A stretch of 64,000 nucleotides of DNA from Crambe crambe. Lineage: Eukaryota > Porifera > Demospongiae > Poecilosclerida > Crambeidae. The notes beneath the pieces were generated by a model. It was not told the DNA's origin and did not search any database. It saw only the letters and a list, made by a program, of their open reading frames with translations. Position 1 is the stretch's first letter. Each line of letters starts with the position of its first letter. The stretch is from positions 3,968,001 to 4,032,000 of the forward strand of contig OZ004589.1 in the NCBI GenBank assembly GCA_963924555.1. Direction: 5' to 3'. Shown piece by piece: positions 24,301 to 33,600 of this stretch. The position numbers and the translations under genes were made by a program.

Positions 24301-26339
24301 CTTTCATTAGCTTGCGTGTATGGGCTGTAAAATCTAATGTACGATAATAAAGAATTGCTTTTGCAGGATGATTATCACAACCAGCTCTTCCAACTTCCTG
24401 GACATAACTTTCTAGATCTCCAGTGATATACATGTCTAATATCAGGGCAGTCTAATCCTAATCCAAAAGCAATGGGAGCAATTAAAACTCGTAAATTTCC
24501 ATCAGGTTTACAAAATGATTTCAAAATAGATTCTTTAACTTCCTTTTCTGTGATTGAAGAAAATATATCCACCAGTCTAAAACGTACTAAGTCTGGTGCA
24601 CCAATAGGTTCAGTCCCATACAAACCAAGTGTTTTTTTCATGAATAAATAGATACAACTGCAATCATCATAGCTGTGGCAAAAAATAATTGTCTTATCCC
24701 TTTTTTCCTCAACCAATGGTTGAAAATGTTCTTCAATACTACTTTTTTTAAAAAGCCACACTTAAATGCAGGGTTTCATCTACTGGGGGGGGGGGGGGGG
24801 GGGGGGGGAAGATTCCCCCTCCCCCCAAATTTTTTTATGTTCATAAGGTTTATATAGCTATACTTAGTGAAAGAAATGTAATCCCCTCCCTAATAGAGTA
24901 TTGGAAGTTGTGGAGAATTAGCCAACAATGAGTCCTCCAAAAATAAGTAAAATTTTCTTTCGCGCTCTGCGCGGGAAGCACCTTCCCCCTCGCCGTGGCC
25001 TATGGCCACGCAATCAGTGAGCTTCCCCCCCAAAGTGAAATTCCTAGATGAAACCCTGAAATGGATGTTTGATCGATTTGGGGACTTGGAAATCACAAAT
25101 GGTGCTTTCATATCAAGGTTTTTACAAAAAAATTTTCTTGATGATTTTGTAGCTGTAGCAGTCAGTGCCATAATATTGATGTTTGATAATATGCTCCCAA
25201 TCCTAGAAAATTCAGTTCGAAAAGAATCTCCCCTGCATACAACAAATAAAATGAAGTAGCTACAACTTTGTGTATGCAACTGAGACTTACCATTGCTTCA
25301 CACAATGAGCTTCGTCAACAATTAAAGCAATCAGATACATTTGGTAATCCTGAGATCCCAGCATATCCCTCCACTCTGATTCATTCAAAAGAGACTCTGT
25401 TATGTACGCTACTGTGGCTCAGACTGTCTGACAAGTCTCCCACATAAACAGCTGTGGCTCCCTTTTCCTTAAGTTTTTGCACTTGCTCCTTCATAAGTGC
25501 AATGAGAGGGCTAATTACAACTATCGAAGAAGTAGTGCCTTAAGTCATTAAATATTGATGGTAAGACAAAGTAGCAGAGAGATTTCCCGCTACCAATGAT
25601 AAAAGTATCGTGTCCACTTACAAAATTTAATATTGCTTCCTCCTGACTCGAATATAAATCATACCCAAGCTGATTTGCAGCTTTCTTAGCTGCTCTTATT
25701 TACTCTCACTGTCAGCCATTACTCGCAACGAAATGGCGCCTAGCCTTAGCTGTGTGCACATGCATATACATATACGAAGTCATGTAAGCTGTGCATACGT
25801 CATATCATGTGACAAGATGCAGCTGATTGGTCTATGCAAAATCCAAAACTAATTAATAGTTTGCCAGAAAAGTTCAACCAGCGTCACCAGACCCTCTCCT
25901 TCCTTGCGTTGGTGTGGGTGTGGCTTGCAAGACTACCAATATGGTATTACCTATTAGTTTAGGTACAGCTCACAACACACACCATACACCTCAATTTTTT
26001 AAAAACTTTTCTACACTACACTTGATTGACTGAAAAGCAATTAAACAACGTATAGTTTACTTCAACATACTGTTTATATTATACATCAGGAACACTATGA
26101 ACTACCACAGGAATGTGGAATTCTGCTCCATTCCCAAACACAGGCTTTCAAAGTGTTGTTACTGCACTTGCACCAATACAGTTTTACCCATAGCTCGCAT
26201 GTTATCATGTCCCTTGTAAGCTCACCTTCTTGTAGCCCTTATAAACGGTAGCATAAGTTCCTGTACCAAGTATATCAGTCAATCTGTAATTCCTCATCAC
26301 AGGAAAAACAGGTTTATGCACTAAAGAACGATTCATCAT
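12988..26339 (-). CDS. ULK3: ULK3-like serine/threonine kinase
   Basis: Family members act in autophagy, Hedgehog/GLI signalling and ESCRT-dependent abscission. Exons, phases consistent: 26339-26226, 23207-23067, 16606-16486, 15944-15840, 15585-15515, 15461-15389, 15289-15207, 15156-15001, 14942-14837, 14789-14749, 14000-13907, 13796-13653, 13601-13561, 13330-13283. These give 446 codons. A possible last exon at 13092-12988 would bring the protein to about 480, close to human ULK3 (472). Kinase motifs: glycine loop [16 protein letters not shown] (Lys about 48), AHMDLKPQN (Asp about 141; HMD instead of HRD, human has HLD), DFGMAQ, SPLYMAPE. Two MIT-like regions follow (about 320-360 and 390-440), binding ESCRT-III in homologues. 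Intron 1 contains a RecQ-bearing transposon and intron 2 a DIRS element, enlarging the gene to 13 kb. Confidence 0.92.
15303..15350 (+). repeat. (TG)n microsatellite
   Basis: About 20 TG dinucleotides with one C interruption, in a ULK3 intron. Confidence 0.95.
17113..18138 (+). other. Predicted spliceosomal intron inside the DIRS gag ORF
   Basis: GTAAGT at 17113 and CTTACAG ending at 18138 join two gag segments in the same frame (phase 1, restoring a Gly codon). Nearly the entire intron after about 17320 is a minisatellite that lacks stop codons in several frames, so chance ORFs of up to 236 codons run through it. The exact frame match supports a true intron over one long ORF. Confidence 0.7.
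17320..18080 (+). repeat. Strand-asymmetric minisatellite, units of about 28-33 bp
   Basis: About 25 variable copies of CAGCATACAATGGTGGGC then a linker such as ATGTGGCCCC. Several linkers expand into runs of 10-20 C. The array is G-poor in the runs on the plus strand and G-rich on the minus strand. Open in several frames because the units vary in length and lack stops, giving overlapping chance ORFs on both strands. Confidence 0.9.
19019..19207 (+). other. Possible second DIRS intron between gag and RT
   Basis: Between the gag tail and the RT start lies a stop-rich AT-rich segment ending CTGATTGCAG at 19207. A GTAGTG donor at 19019 would join both sides in the same frame (phase 2). The donor is weak and the TGA at 18993 precedes it, so this could instead be an inter-ORF spacer. 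Confidence 0.4.
19208..20740 (+). pseudogene. DIRS reverse transcriptase / RNase H with internal inversion
   Basis: The N-terminal part has [20 protein letters not shown] and [16 protein letters not shown] motif region [20 protein letters not shown] and [11 protein letters not shown] follow. At about 19666-19857 the strand flips: on the minus strand one reads [14 protein letters not shown] (motif A), then WQWLGMR, a TGA, and [12 protein letters not shown] (motif B). The plus strand resumes with [18 protein letters not shown] and [11 protein letters not shown], where the second Asp of YLDD is Asn. Connection-like [16 protein letters not shown] and [19 protein letters not shown] follow. RNase H shows [15 protein letters not shown], a TGA where Trp is expected, AKELIPI, HCDN and [13 protein letters not shown], with two frameshifts. 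Confidence 0.85.
20785..21729 (+). pseudogene. DIRS tyrosine recombinase, catalytically dead
   Basis: Reads [70 protein letters not shown], then [14 protein letters not shown]. The box-I pattern is normally FRSGE, so the catalytic Arg is replaced by Trp (21280-21282, TGG, consistent with CGG to TGG). At about 21535 the frame shifts; the other frame continues with [35 protein letters not shown] and stops at about 21729. The HSFRIG-type HxxR box expected between SGLH and TAAARAG is missing, apparently by an internal deletion. The terminal Tyr region (FLIYI) survives. Confidence 0.85.
21839..21922. repeat. Long imperfect hairpin downstream of the DIRS element
   Basis: GATCTTCTCTTGGAGG near 21842 pairs with CCTCCAAGAGAGGATC near 21904. 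An inner arm GAAAGATGTG pairs with CACATCTTTC. The loop is about 11 bases. It could belong to the DIRS 3' non-coding end or be an unrelated foldback. Confidence 0.7.
21923..23066. other. Remainder of ULK3 intron 2
   Basis: Contains a low-complexity (AAAT)n-like tract at about 21780-21815 just upstream and otherwise no recognised gene or repeat boundary. Confidence 0.4.
23637..23660 (+). repeat. Poly-G run of 24
   Basis: Uninterrupted G tract ending about 35 bp left of the RecQ-bearing element. Inferred G-quadruplex potential. Confidence 0.95.
24155..25735 (-). pseudogene. RecQ-family DNA helicase, decayed
   Basis: Helicase motifs appear in order on the minus strand: [19 protein letters not shown] (motif 0 region, about 25670), [14 protein letters not shown] (Walker A with a small loss upstream), [15 protein letters not shown] (Ia), [12 protein letters not shown] (II), [13 protein letters not shown] (III), [12 protein letters not shown] (IV), [20 protein letters not shown] (V), [12 protein letters not shown] (VI), then RecQ zinc-region-like CRRELLL and CCDIC. 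An intron at 25290-25233 (58 bp, GTAAGT...GCAG) joins QW to GDSFRTEF in frame. Motif VI normally reads GRAGRDG; the second Arg is Cys here. Several frameshifts, an in-frame stop near the start and a poly-G tract (24785-24808) inside an intron show decay. RecQ enzymes unwind DNA 3' to 5'. Confidence 0.85.
24785..24808 (+). repeat. Poly-G run of 24
   Basis: Uninterrupted G tract (C tract on the RecQ coding strand, where it forms the polypyrimidine part of a probable intron acceptor). Confidence 0.95.
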
Positions 26340-26502
26340 GCTACAGCAATATTACAGGTCAAAGGTCATAGGGAGGATTGCGTTATGCGGCTAGCTATAA
26401 TCAGTCTAGTCGCCGCCTACCGGAAGTGCCCATAGGAACAATACAAATTTAATTGCACTAGCCACTCCTTTTAATTTACGGTTTTCCGTATACTAAATTG
26501 TT
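26340..26502. promoter_or_regulatory. Likely bidirectional promoter between ULK3 and a plus-strand exon
   Basis: Only 163 bases separate the ULK3 ATG (26339, minus) from the ATG of the plus-strand exon at 26503. No TATA box is obvious. The arrangement is inferred from the divergent starts; no transcription evidence is available. Confidence 0.4.
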
Positions 26503-26706
26503 ATGAATCTCATTAATTCGGGAATCGTTCAGTTGCTAAGGACCAAAATCGCGAAACTTTCTGCACTGAATAGTCTGCAAATGCAGCTCAAGTTAGGGAT
26601 TTCTACCACAAACCAGGCGACATTTATAGCTACTAACAGTTCTGAAGGGCATAATCCTTCAACCTTGGGCCATTTGCTGAATAGTCCTCTTGGCACTTTC
26701 ACACAG
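26503..26706 (+). CDS. Possible first exon of an unrecognised gene
   Basis: An open frame of 68 codons from ATG to a strong CAG|GTAAGA donor (GT at 26707), divergent from ULK3. The start MNLINSGIVQLLRTKIAKLS is hydrophobic and basic without acidic residues until residue 48, which would suit a mitochondrial presequence. The rest shows no motif I recognise. A phase-0 continuation at about 26947 is possible (LVCSCMEEEQQLDN) and then runs to 27427, but that segment has no recognisable fold, so I do not join them with confidence. Nothing more can be said of function. Confidence 0.35.
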
Positions 26707-27149
26707 GTAAGACAAGTAGGCAAATAGCTGCAGTATTAAACACCAATAGATATTAATTGTCCCATATTCCTACATTGAGAAAATTAGCTGCAAAATTCCT
26801 TAACTATAATTGGCCAGAGGTGTTTTTGAAGTAGTGTTTGGTTTCTTATGATATGCATGCAATGCACTTAGCTAGATAATAGCTACTTATTTATTTAAGA
26901 GTTCATCATAGCTCTCTTTATTATCCACAATATAGCTACTATTTGAGCTGGTTTGTTCCTGTATGGAAGAGGAGCAACAACTTGATAACATGTCCTGCAT
27001 ATGCCATGCACGTTATAGACAAGCCACCAGAAATGTAGGCACCAATAATTTCAACCCCAGATGGAGAGACAAACTTACTAGCAAGAAGGGATACTGTGGA
27101 GTGGCTGGGTATAATAAGGATACATACAGACGAACACAGATGGCTTCAC

Positions 27150-27549
27150 CAACATCCCTTCAATCCATATACTTGGGAATCATATTATCTCTGGTTCTGA
27201 GCAGGACACCCCACTGTGCAAGGGTCATTACACCTACATGCAAAATGCACTATATGCCCCGCAGCCATGCATGCTCATCCTGCAACAGCAAACCAAAATG
27301 CACACCAGACATTGCCCTGAATCAGACCTGGTTAACTCGTATCTTACCACCATATGTATTGAAACATCAGCACTCACTGCATCAAGTACCATCTGTAGTC
27401 ACTGTTACAAGCTTTTCAGCAATGTAGTCTTACAACTCAAGCACTCCAAGGTTGTGTTTGAGCAGGCAAAACCCACAAGCAGCATGTCAAGTATGTATAC
27501 AAGCATGGAGAGTGTGGTGAGTGAGCCTTCCTCTCATGAAAATTCCTAG
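27150..27549 (+). pseudogene. Possible transposon-like ORF remnant
   Basis: One frame reads MHTRHCPESDLVNSYLTTIC then ICSHCYKLFSNVVLQLK and ends in a Ser/Met-rich tail. The pattern of a PES..V..YL segment followed by ICxxCYK...L is reminiscent of N-terminal zinc-binding parts of a repeated coral/sponge ORF family, perhaps the same family as at 210-1377. Overlapping frames are also open, so this is weak evidence. Confidence 0.25.
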
Positions 27550-27687
27550 ATGTGGCATGATAACTGTGATAGTGCTAATATCTGTTAACAGCATGTAAGC
27601 AAGCGCTGCAGCACACAGTACAGTACACTTAGCTAGCAGCCACCTTCGTGAACTCTTGTTCATTTTCATCATCATCACAACTCTATT

Positions 27688-30600
27688 TTATTTATTCAGA
27701 GCATTTGTAATGAATTCACACACAGTACGTTTATTGAGACCTTCAGTGTTGTTTCCTAATTCCTTACTTGAGCATACATCTGAAAATAGACTCTTACTCC
27801 ATCGCCATATGTGTCTACTAGCAAGAACATCTCTGCAGGAAGGAAAAATATGGATCCATTTTACCTCATGCAAATTATATAATTACTCACACATATGATG
27901 CAACTGAAGACTTAGGACATGTGTATGTACTCTCTCTTGTGCTGCCATTATAGAAATAAAATCTGTGCTCCTTTTTACTCAGGTGTATATGCCAAGGATC
28001 TAAATAATTATAAGAATATCATACATAACTCTATCTAGCTTTCAAAGAACAACCTTTAACATGCTTTATGAATATCACCCCAATGGGAGCAAAATAAATA
28101 TTATCAGGTGTGGAATAAGTTGGAATTGGTGAAGAATGTCCTTTGCACTCCCTTAACTTCAATCTACGAATAGATTGTATAGACATACATTTGTTGTCAT
28201 TTTTGTTTTATCAACTTACTCAGAAAATTTTGCTTCAAATTCAGCGACTCTATTGAACCTTTTGGTCCTATGAAATAATCCACATGATTTATAAAATAAT
28301 AATAGTGTAGTACTCACTTGAGTGTAATGGATTGCTTCCTACATGGCTTATTCACAGCTTTGCATAACTTTTCTGCATACTGAATTCTTTACAATGTAAA
28401 TAAATAAAAAGTGATAACCAATCAAAAAGCAAGATCAGTCATTACCTCTCACTAAAAGGTTTTTCATCTAAACGTTCATTATATATAGAAATAATATCTA
28501 ATATATATGCAGCTAATTTCTTCCGCTGCCCACTTCCCTGAATATTACAATGACAATGATTTAGTGACATTTTGGTGATGTATTTAGGGGGGGATAGTTT
28601 ATTGGTTTGATCAACAAGAGTATAGGATTGGCAAGCAAAGCAGTCTTCATTTTGATCTGATAAACTGAAGCATGGCTCTCCTTAGTCTTCACACGACAAA
28701 CTGGGTTGTTAGTTACACTCAATGCTTTAACTAACTACTTCCACATAAAGATCTCTGATTTTAGAAGTTATAATGCTTTATAACTAGGGTCATGGAGAGA
28801 TACTCTAAACGAAACTATAGGCTGGAGAAACTTACAGTTTGATTCCTACACTCAAACAAAAATGCATGGTCAGGTACATAACTGAACTTATACTTATTTT
28901 TTCAACCAGCAGGATTAGTGTATGGAATCACTTTGCTTGCCCAATTACACACCTCTCCTACAAGCTCTTGTACGATTTCTATTTCAAGGATTGTTCCCTC
29001 CGGAAGTTCTAATCCATAAAATTCTCGCCGTATAGAAAAACTTGGTTTCTCATTCGTCATATCCCATACATGCACATCATTTCTCTGCAAATATTCATAG
29101 TGAGTATCAAACTACATAAGGTAACAAGTTACTAGTCTATTATTAAAAAGGTATAAGTACAATCTTACCCCAAGACCAACCACCATGTATCTTTTACCAC
29201 TTGGCCAATACCATTTCCAAGAATGCACATCTTCCATGAAGCTTAGTGATGAAACATCTTCAAGACTTACAAAATTAACAGTTTGTAGTATTTTTAAGTT
29301 CATTTCTTTATCCATTTTCTGAGAGAAACACAATATTGTAAGCATATAACTACTTCATACACTTGTCCTGCTCATGCATGAACACTACAATTCTCAGCCT
29401 ATCCTTAGACCTTAGAATACTTATCCTGCTGTAACCATGAAAAAAAAAGGGACATTTACATCATAGTCTGTATGTATAGTGGCATACAAACCTCCCAACA
29501 AGCATTGAAGACATTGAGATGCGATGTTTTTGGTGAGGCAGTTCGTGGTTGATTTGGAATCTAGATGTTAATACCAAAATTAATGGTAATGTGTTGATGT
29601 GTTTATTAATATTTAGAAAGTATTTTGAATGAATATGTGAAGTATATTCATATGGAAGGGATTACAACTACAACTGAAACCAATAATATATGCACAGACT
29701 AGAAGAGCCGAGTCAAAGGAAGCTATAAGAGGCAATAGAAATTACGGATGTCTAAGCCAGGTGTGAAGGAATAGGTAAAAAAGGGTATGCTCATTCAGTA
29801 AATGGATTTGTGTAGGCATCCTTCCTATTTTAAAGAGTTCATACACTTATGGCCGGAGAAGTTCAGTCATTGAACGATTGAACTTGGACCCTAGTATTCA
29901 AGAAACTGCACAAATCAACATAATGCACAAGCTGATACATCATGTGACATGGCAATACCTTTCACTGGTGTGTGGGCTTGCTTCACTCACCAATTAATGC
30001 ACATGGGATATGTATACAATGACAAGACTTGGCCATGATGGATATCTTTATAAGTCACTTATATAATATTACTCATCTCTGAAGTGGCACAAAATTCGGA
30101 TGAGTACTGAAATTATATTTACCTTCCACAGCTGAAGGCACTTTTTCCTAATGTCACTTTGTCTGTTATCTTGTAAATTCCTATAGGAATTATTGTCAAA
30201 CTCAGAGATTGTCTCTATTGTAGGATGCATGCTTTACTGTATGGATGGTTTGCGTAGTGCAGCAGAAATAAGTTAATTGGAGTGCTTGTGGAACTTTGCA
30301 TGCACTGATGTTACTTGCAAGCACTGTGTATGACACTACACTGAAGCTGAATCTTGGAATTAGTCTTTCAGTGTGTACATAATATATAACACTGTTATTG
30401 TCTGTAGTCAAAGGATCAATCATAGTTTAGTAGTGCAGCATACTATTATGACACAAAGAATATAACTGAACTGCCTTTGTCATTCCAAATGTGTGATTTA
30501 ATAAAAATCACAGTATGATAGAATTCAGATAAAAAATTAATTTATTAGGGGGAGTGACCCCCTTGGAACCTGGTTATCAGAAATTATTTGCCCCCTTATT

Positions 30601-33600
30601 CTGGGATATCATAATTTAATATTCTCCTTGATAAACAATCTGAATTCAACCATGCTTATTATACTGGCTTACGTGTTCTTTACAAAATGTTGTAACTTTT
30701 TGAGATTGGTGATTTGATTTACTCCAAAGCTGTATTTTAAATTGCACATGAACAGAAGGAGAAAAGCAAAAAGAGCTGGGGCTAAGTACAGGACTACAGC
30801 ATGAGGTGCTGGAAGCCTTGGTTGATATCTAGTACATACACATGTATGTACCTGTCATTAAATGCAGTAACGTAAGTTTTAAACTTGATTTCTCTATCCA
30901 AAATTGACTGTGGAACTACCTATAATATAAAATAATATTCATTACTATAAAATATGAATTCATGAAGAAAAAAACAAACAAACTACTTATATAATTTCAT
31001 TTTAGTTCTGTAGACTAAACATATCAAAATGTGTGCATAAAAGCACACAATCTTATTATCCTGCCAGCCAAGTAGGCCCCCATTGGCTATAAATACAGGA
31101 TCTGCTTAGTTGGTCATAGCAATAATGATAATCCCACAAACTGGCTTTCAGGAAGTCAATTTCAAGAATTTCATGAATAAGGAGAACAGCTAGAATGTGA
31201 ATACTCTACTGCAAGCTAGCAAAATTTTTCATGCAGAAAATTTATTATTGAGAAACAAAAGATTCACTGGAGTTCATCATGTCTATATGTATATGAGTAC
31301 TAACAGAGTGTACACAGCTTACAACATAGAAAACTAATGTCATATTAATTTTTTTGATGATTAAGGGGGCTCCGACATGACTACGTGCGCGCGCAAGTAA
31401 GATCATTATTGTGGAAAACGAGCTGAAAAACCACAAAAAGGTTAGGAATGCAACTTTGTACAGGTAGTACATGAACCATACAAGCAGGAAAAGTCATAAT
31501 AGTAAATAATTCATTCAATTGCATGTATATACTAGCTAGTATAGGTAGCACTCCTGAAGAAAAATAATGTAGGCTATAATTATTTCCAGCGCCAGATTCA
31601 GAGCCTATTCCAGAGCCAGTGTCACCAGAAGAGTCTGGCCCGAGCGAGACTAACTCCAGAGCTAGCAGACCTCTGGTACAAAGAGGTGTTGAGATCCAGA
31701 CGAGTCCGAAGTGCAGTGTTGAAGAGAGAGAGCCAGATTCTCCCGAGTCTGGCCAGGATCAGGGCCGCCCCACCGTGGGATGAGCAATCACTCGACTAAT
31801 AGTACTGCATGGACAGAAAGACTCGGCATCCTGCCGGATATAGTGGGTGGGGCTGGGGTGGGGCTGTGTAGTGGTATACTTGCAGACGCCAGTAAATCCA
31901 GAAGAGTCCGTACTTTGCATGTTGTTTCCTCATGGTCTGGGGTAGACAGCTACGGATGGGATTAGGAAATCTTCAAAAACTGAAGTGATCAGCGCTTTCA
32001 GTAGTTCATTCTAAAGCTAGAAATTCGTGTATCTAGGAAGCTAGGTTATATAGAGACAATTCGATCCGTAGTTGTCTTATAAGCATGCAAAGGAAGGATG
32101 TGAAACTATTTTCAACACTAAGTTTAGCACAAAAAAAGAAGTATTAATTTTAGTCCTTTTAGCTTCAAGCGGTGCTAGCCTCTCGGTGACTGCCCCGTTT
32201 TTCCTAGTTCTTGGGAGATCAGCAACCGTAGATAAGTCCTCCACTGTGGTCTTTGTAGCTTATCTCTGCAAGTGTCGGTAGTCTCGATATCAGTCCCTAG
32301 CAACCTGCAAAACAAGTGCGTGGGCGGGATGTCGGAGCCCTACAGCTCTCCCCTTATTCTCATCTACATGTATATATTAATATGCCTGTATGTACGTCTG
32401 TAATGGTTCAAAAGTCAATTGGTAACACGCATGCATGTCACTCATGGTAACAAGGAAGGGCGGATTGAACCGCTGAGTGTCTAGCTATGGACTCACTCTG
32501 AAAGAATATAACAAAGATATAACAAAGTAAAGATATAACGAAGATAGAAACAAGCAAGGGGCTGGAGACTCAGCGAAAAATGCAAGGAGTCAAACACATA
32601 AGCAAGCCTAGACAGCAAGCAAGGTGCCAGATAATGACGCCACATATGACAATGAGTGCTGTGTGCGCATGCACAATAAATGGTCAACATCAGCGCGTGC
32701 ATGCGTATGAACTGCGCATGCTTAAATAGCATGGCAACAAGCTAATTTTAGTTGATACACCTTTCTTTCATGGATCTTGATACCAGAAGATACCAAGAGA
32801 AAGACAGAGAAGGCACAGAGGTGCACTAACTGACAGTATCTGCCAGTGATGCTCTTCTTGAATGCTGTCTTTCTCTCTCTCTCTTGCTCTTATTTCCTCA
32901 TTATTTGATGCTCTTCACGTTGTCTAGTGTTTTCTATATATTATTTGTAAGGCCATAAATAAAATAATATAGCTACAAAGCATGGTAATGTATTACCTTC
33001 TCTCTATATTCCCCTTGAGAGAGAAAGAAGAGTAAATTGTCATCCTTGGCTAACTATATTGTTGTTGTTGAAAACAAAATACTACTCAGCAGCGTGTACA
33101 ACGAATCAGAGCAGGAAATGGTCAAAGCAGTTACTACCTAGGACCAATGTCTGAACTATGCCATTACTGTGGAGCCTTACGATTTCCAAGAGAAACTCTC
33201 AACTGCTGCCACAAAGGGAAGTCAACTTACCACCTTTAGCTGGAACCAGCCAAATAGATAATTTCAATCAAACATCAGAAATTATAATAGTGCCTTTGCA
33301 TTTGCTTCCTTTGGTGCTCAGAGAAACATACCACCCGACCATGGAAATTACTGTTTTTGAATACATGGCCAGACATACCATTCCACAAGTACTCCTGATG
33401 GAGAAGAAAGACGCTATGGCCAGTTATACATCATTGAAGGTGATCAAGCAGTAGCCTCATGAATGAACACACCATAAAATCGAGACTCCATACCAGAGGT
33501 CATGGAAGCAATACAGGTAGTGATGGAAGAGGCAAACCCTTCTGCAGATGCATTCAGACACATGTAGGAAAATGAACGTGCAGCAGCTGATGGCAGAGAT

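Larger units (their letters stand above)
23695..25934 (-). mobile_element. RecQ-bearing DNA element: 76-bp TIRs, 11-bp target duplication
   Basis: The left end (23695-23770) and the reverse complement of the right end (25859-25934) match at 72 of 76 positions by eye. Both begin AGTCT and share AAGGAAGGAGAGGGTCTGG then TGACGCTGGTTGAACTTTTC. The directly repeated 11-mer ACCAATATGGT sits at 23683-23693 and 25935-25945, exactly abutting the ends except for one base on the left. Long TIRs and a 9-11-bp duplication are the signature of the Mutator superfamily. No transposase is visible inside; almost all internal sequence is a decayed RecQ helicase gene with its own intron. The element occupies ULK3 intron 1, same strand as ULK3. 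Confidence 0.85.

Noticed and set aside
26963-27427. Plus-strand ORF of 154 codons as a confident gene
   Set aside because: No recognisable domain, overlapping alternative frames are also open, and it converges on the CMTR1 3' end; kept only as a weak remnant or possible second exon.
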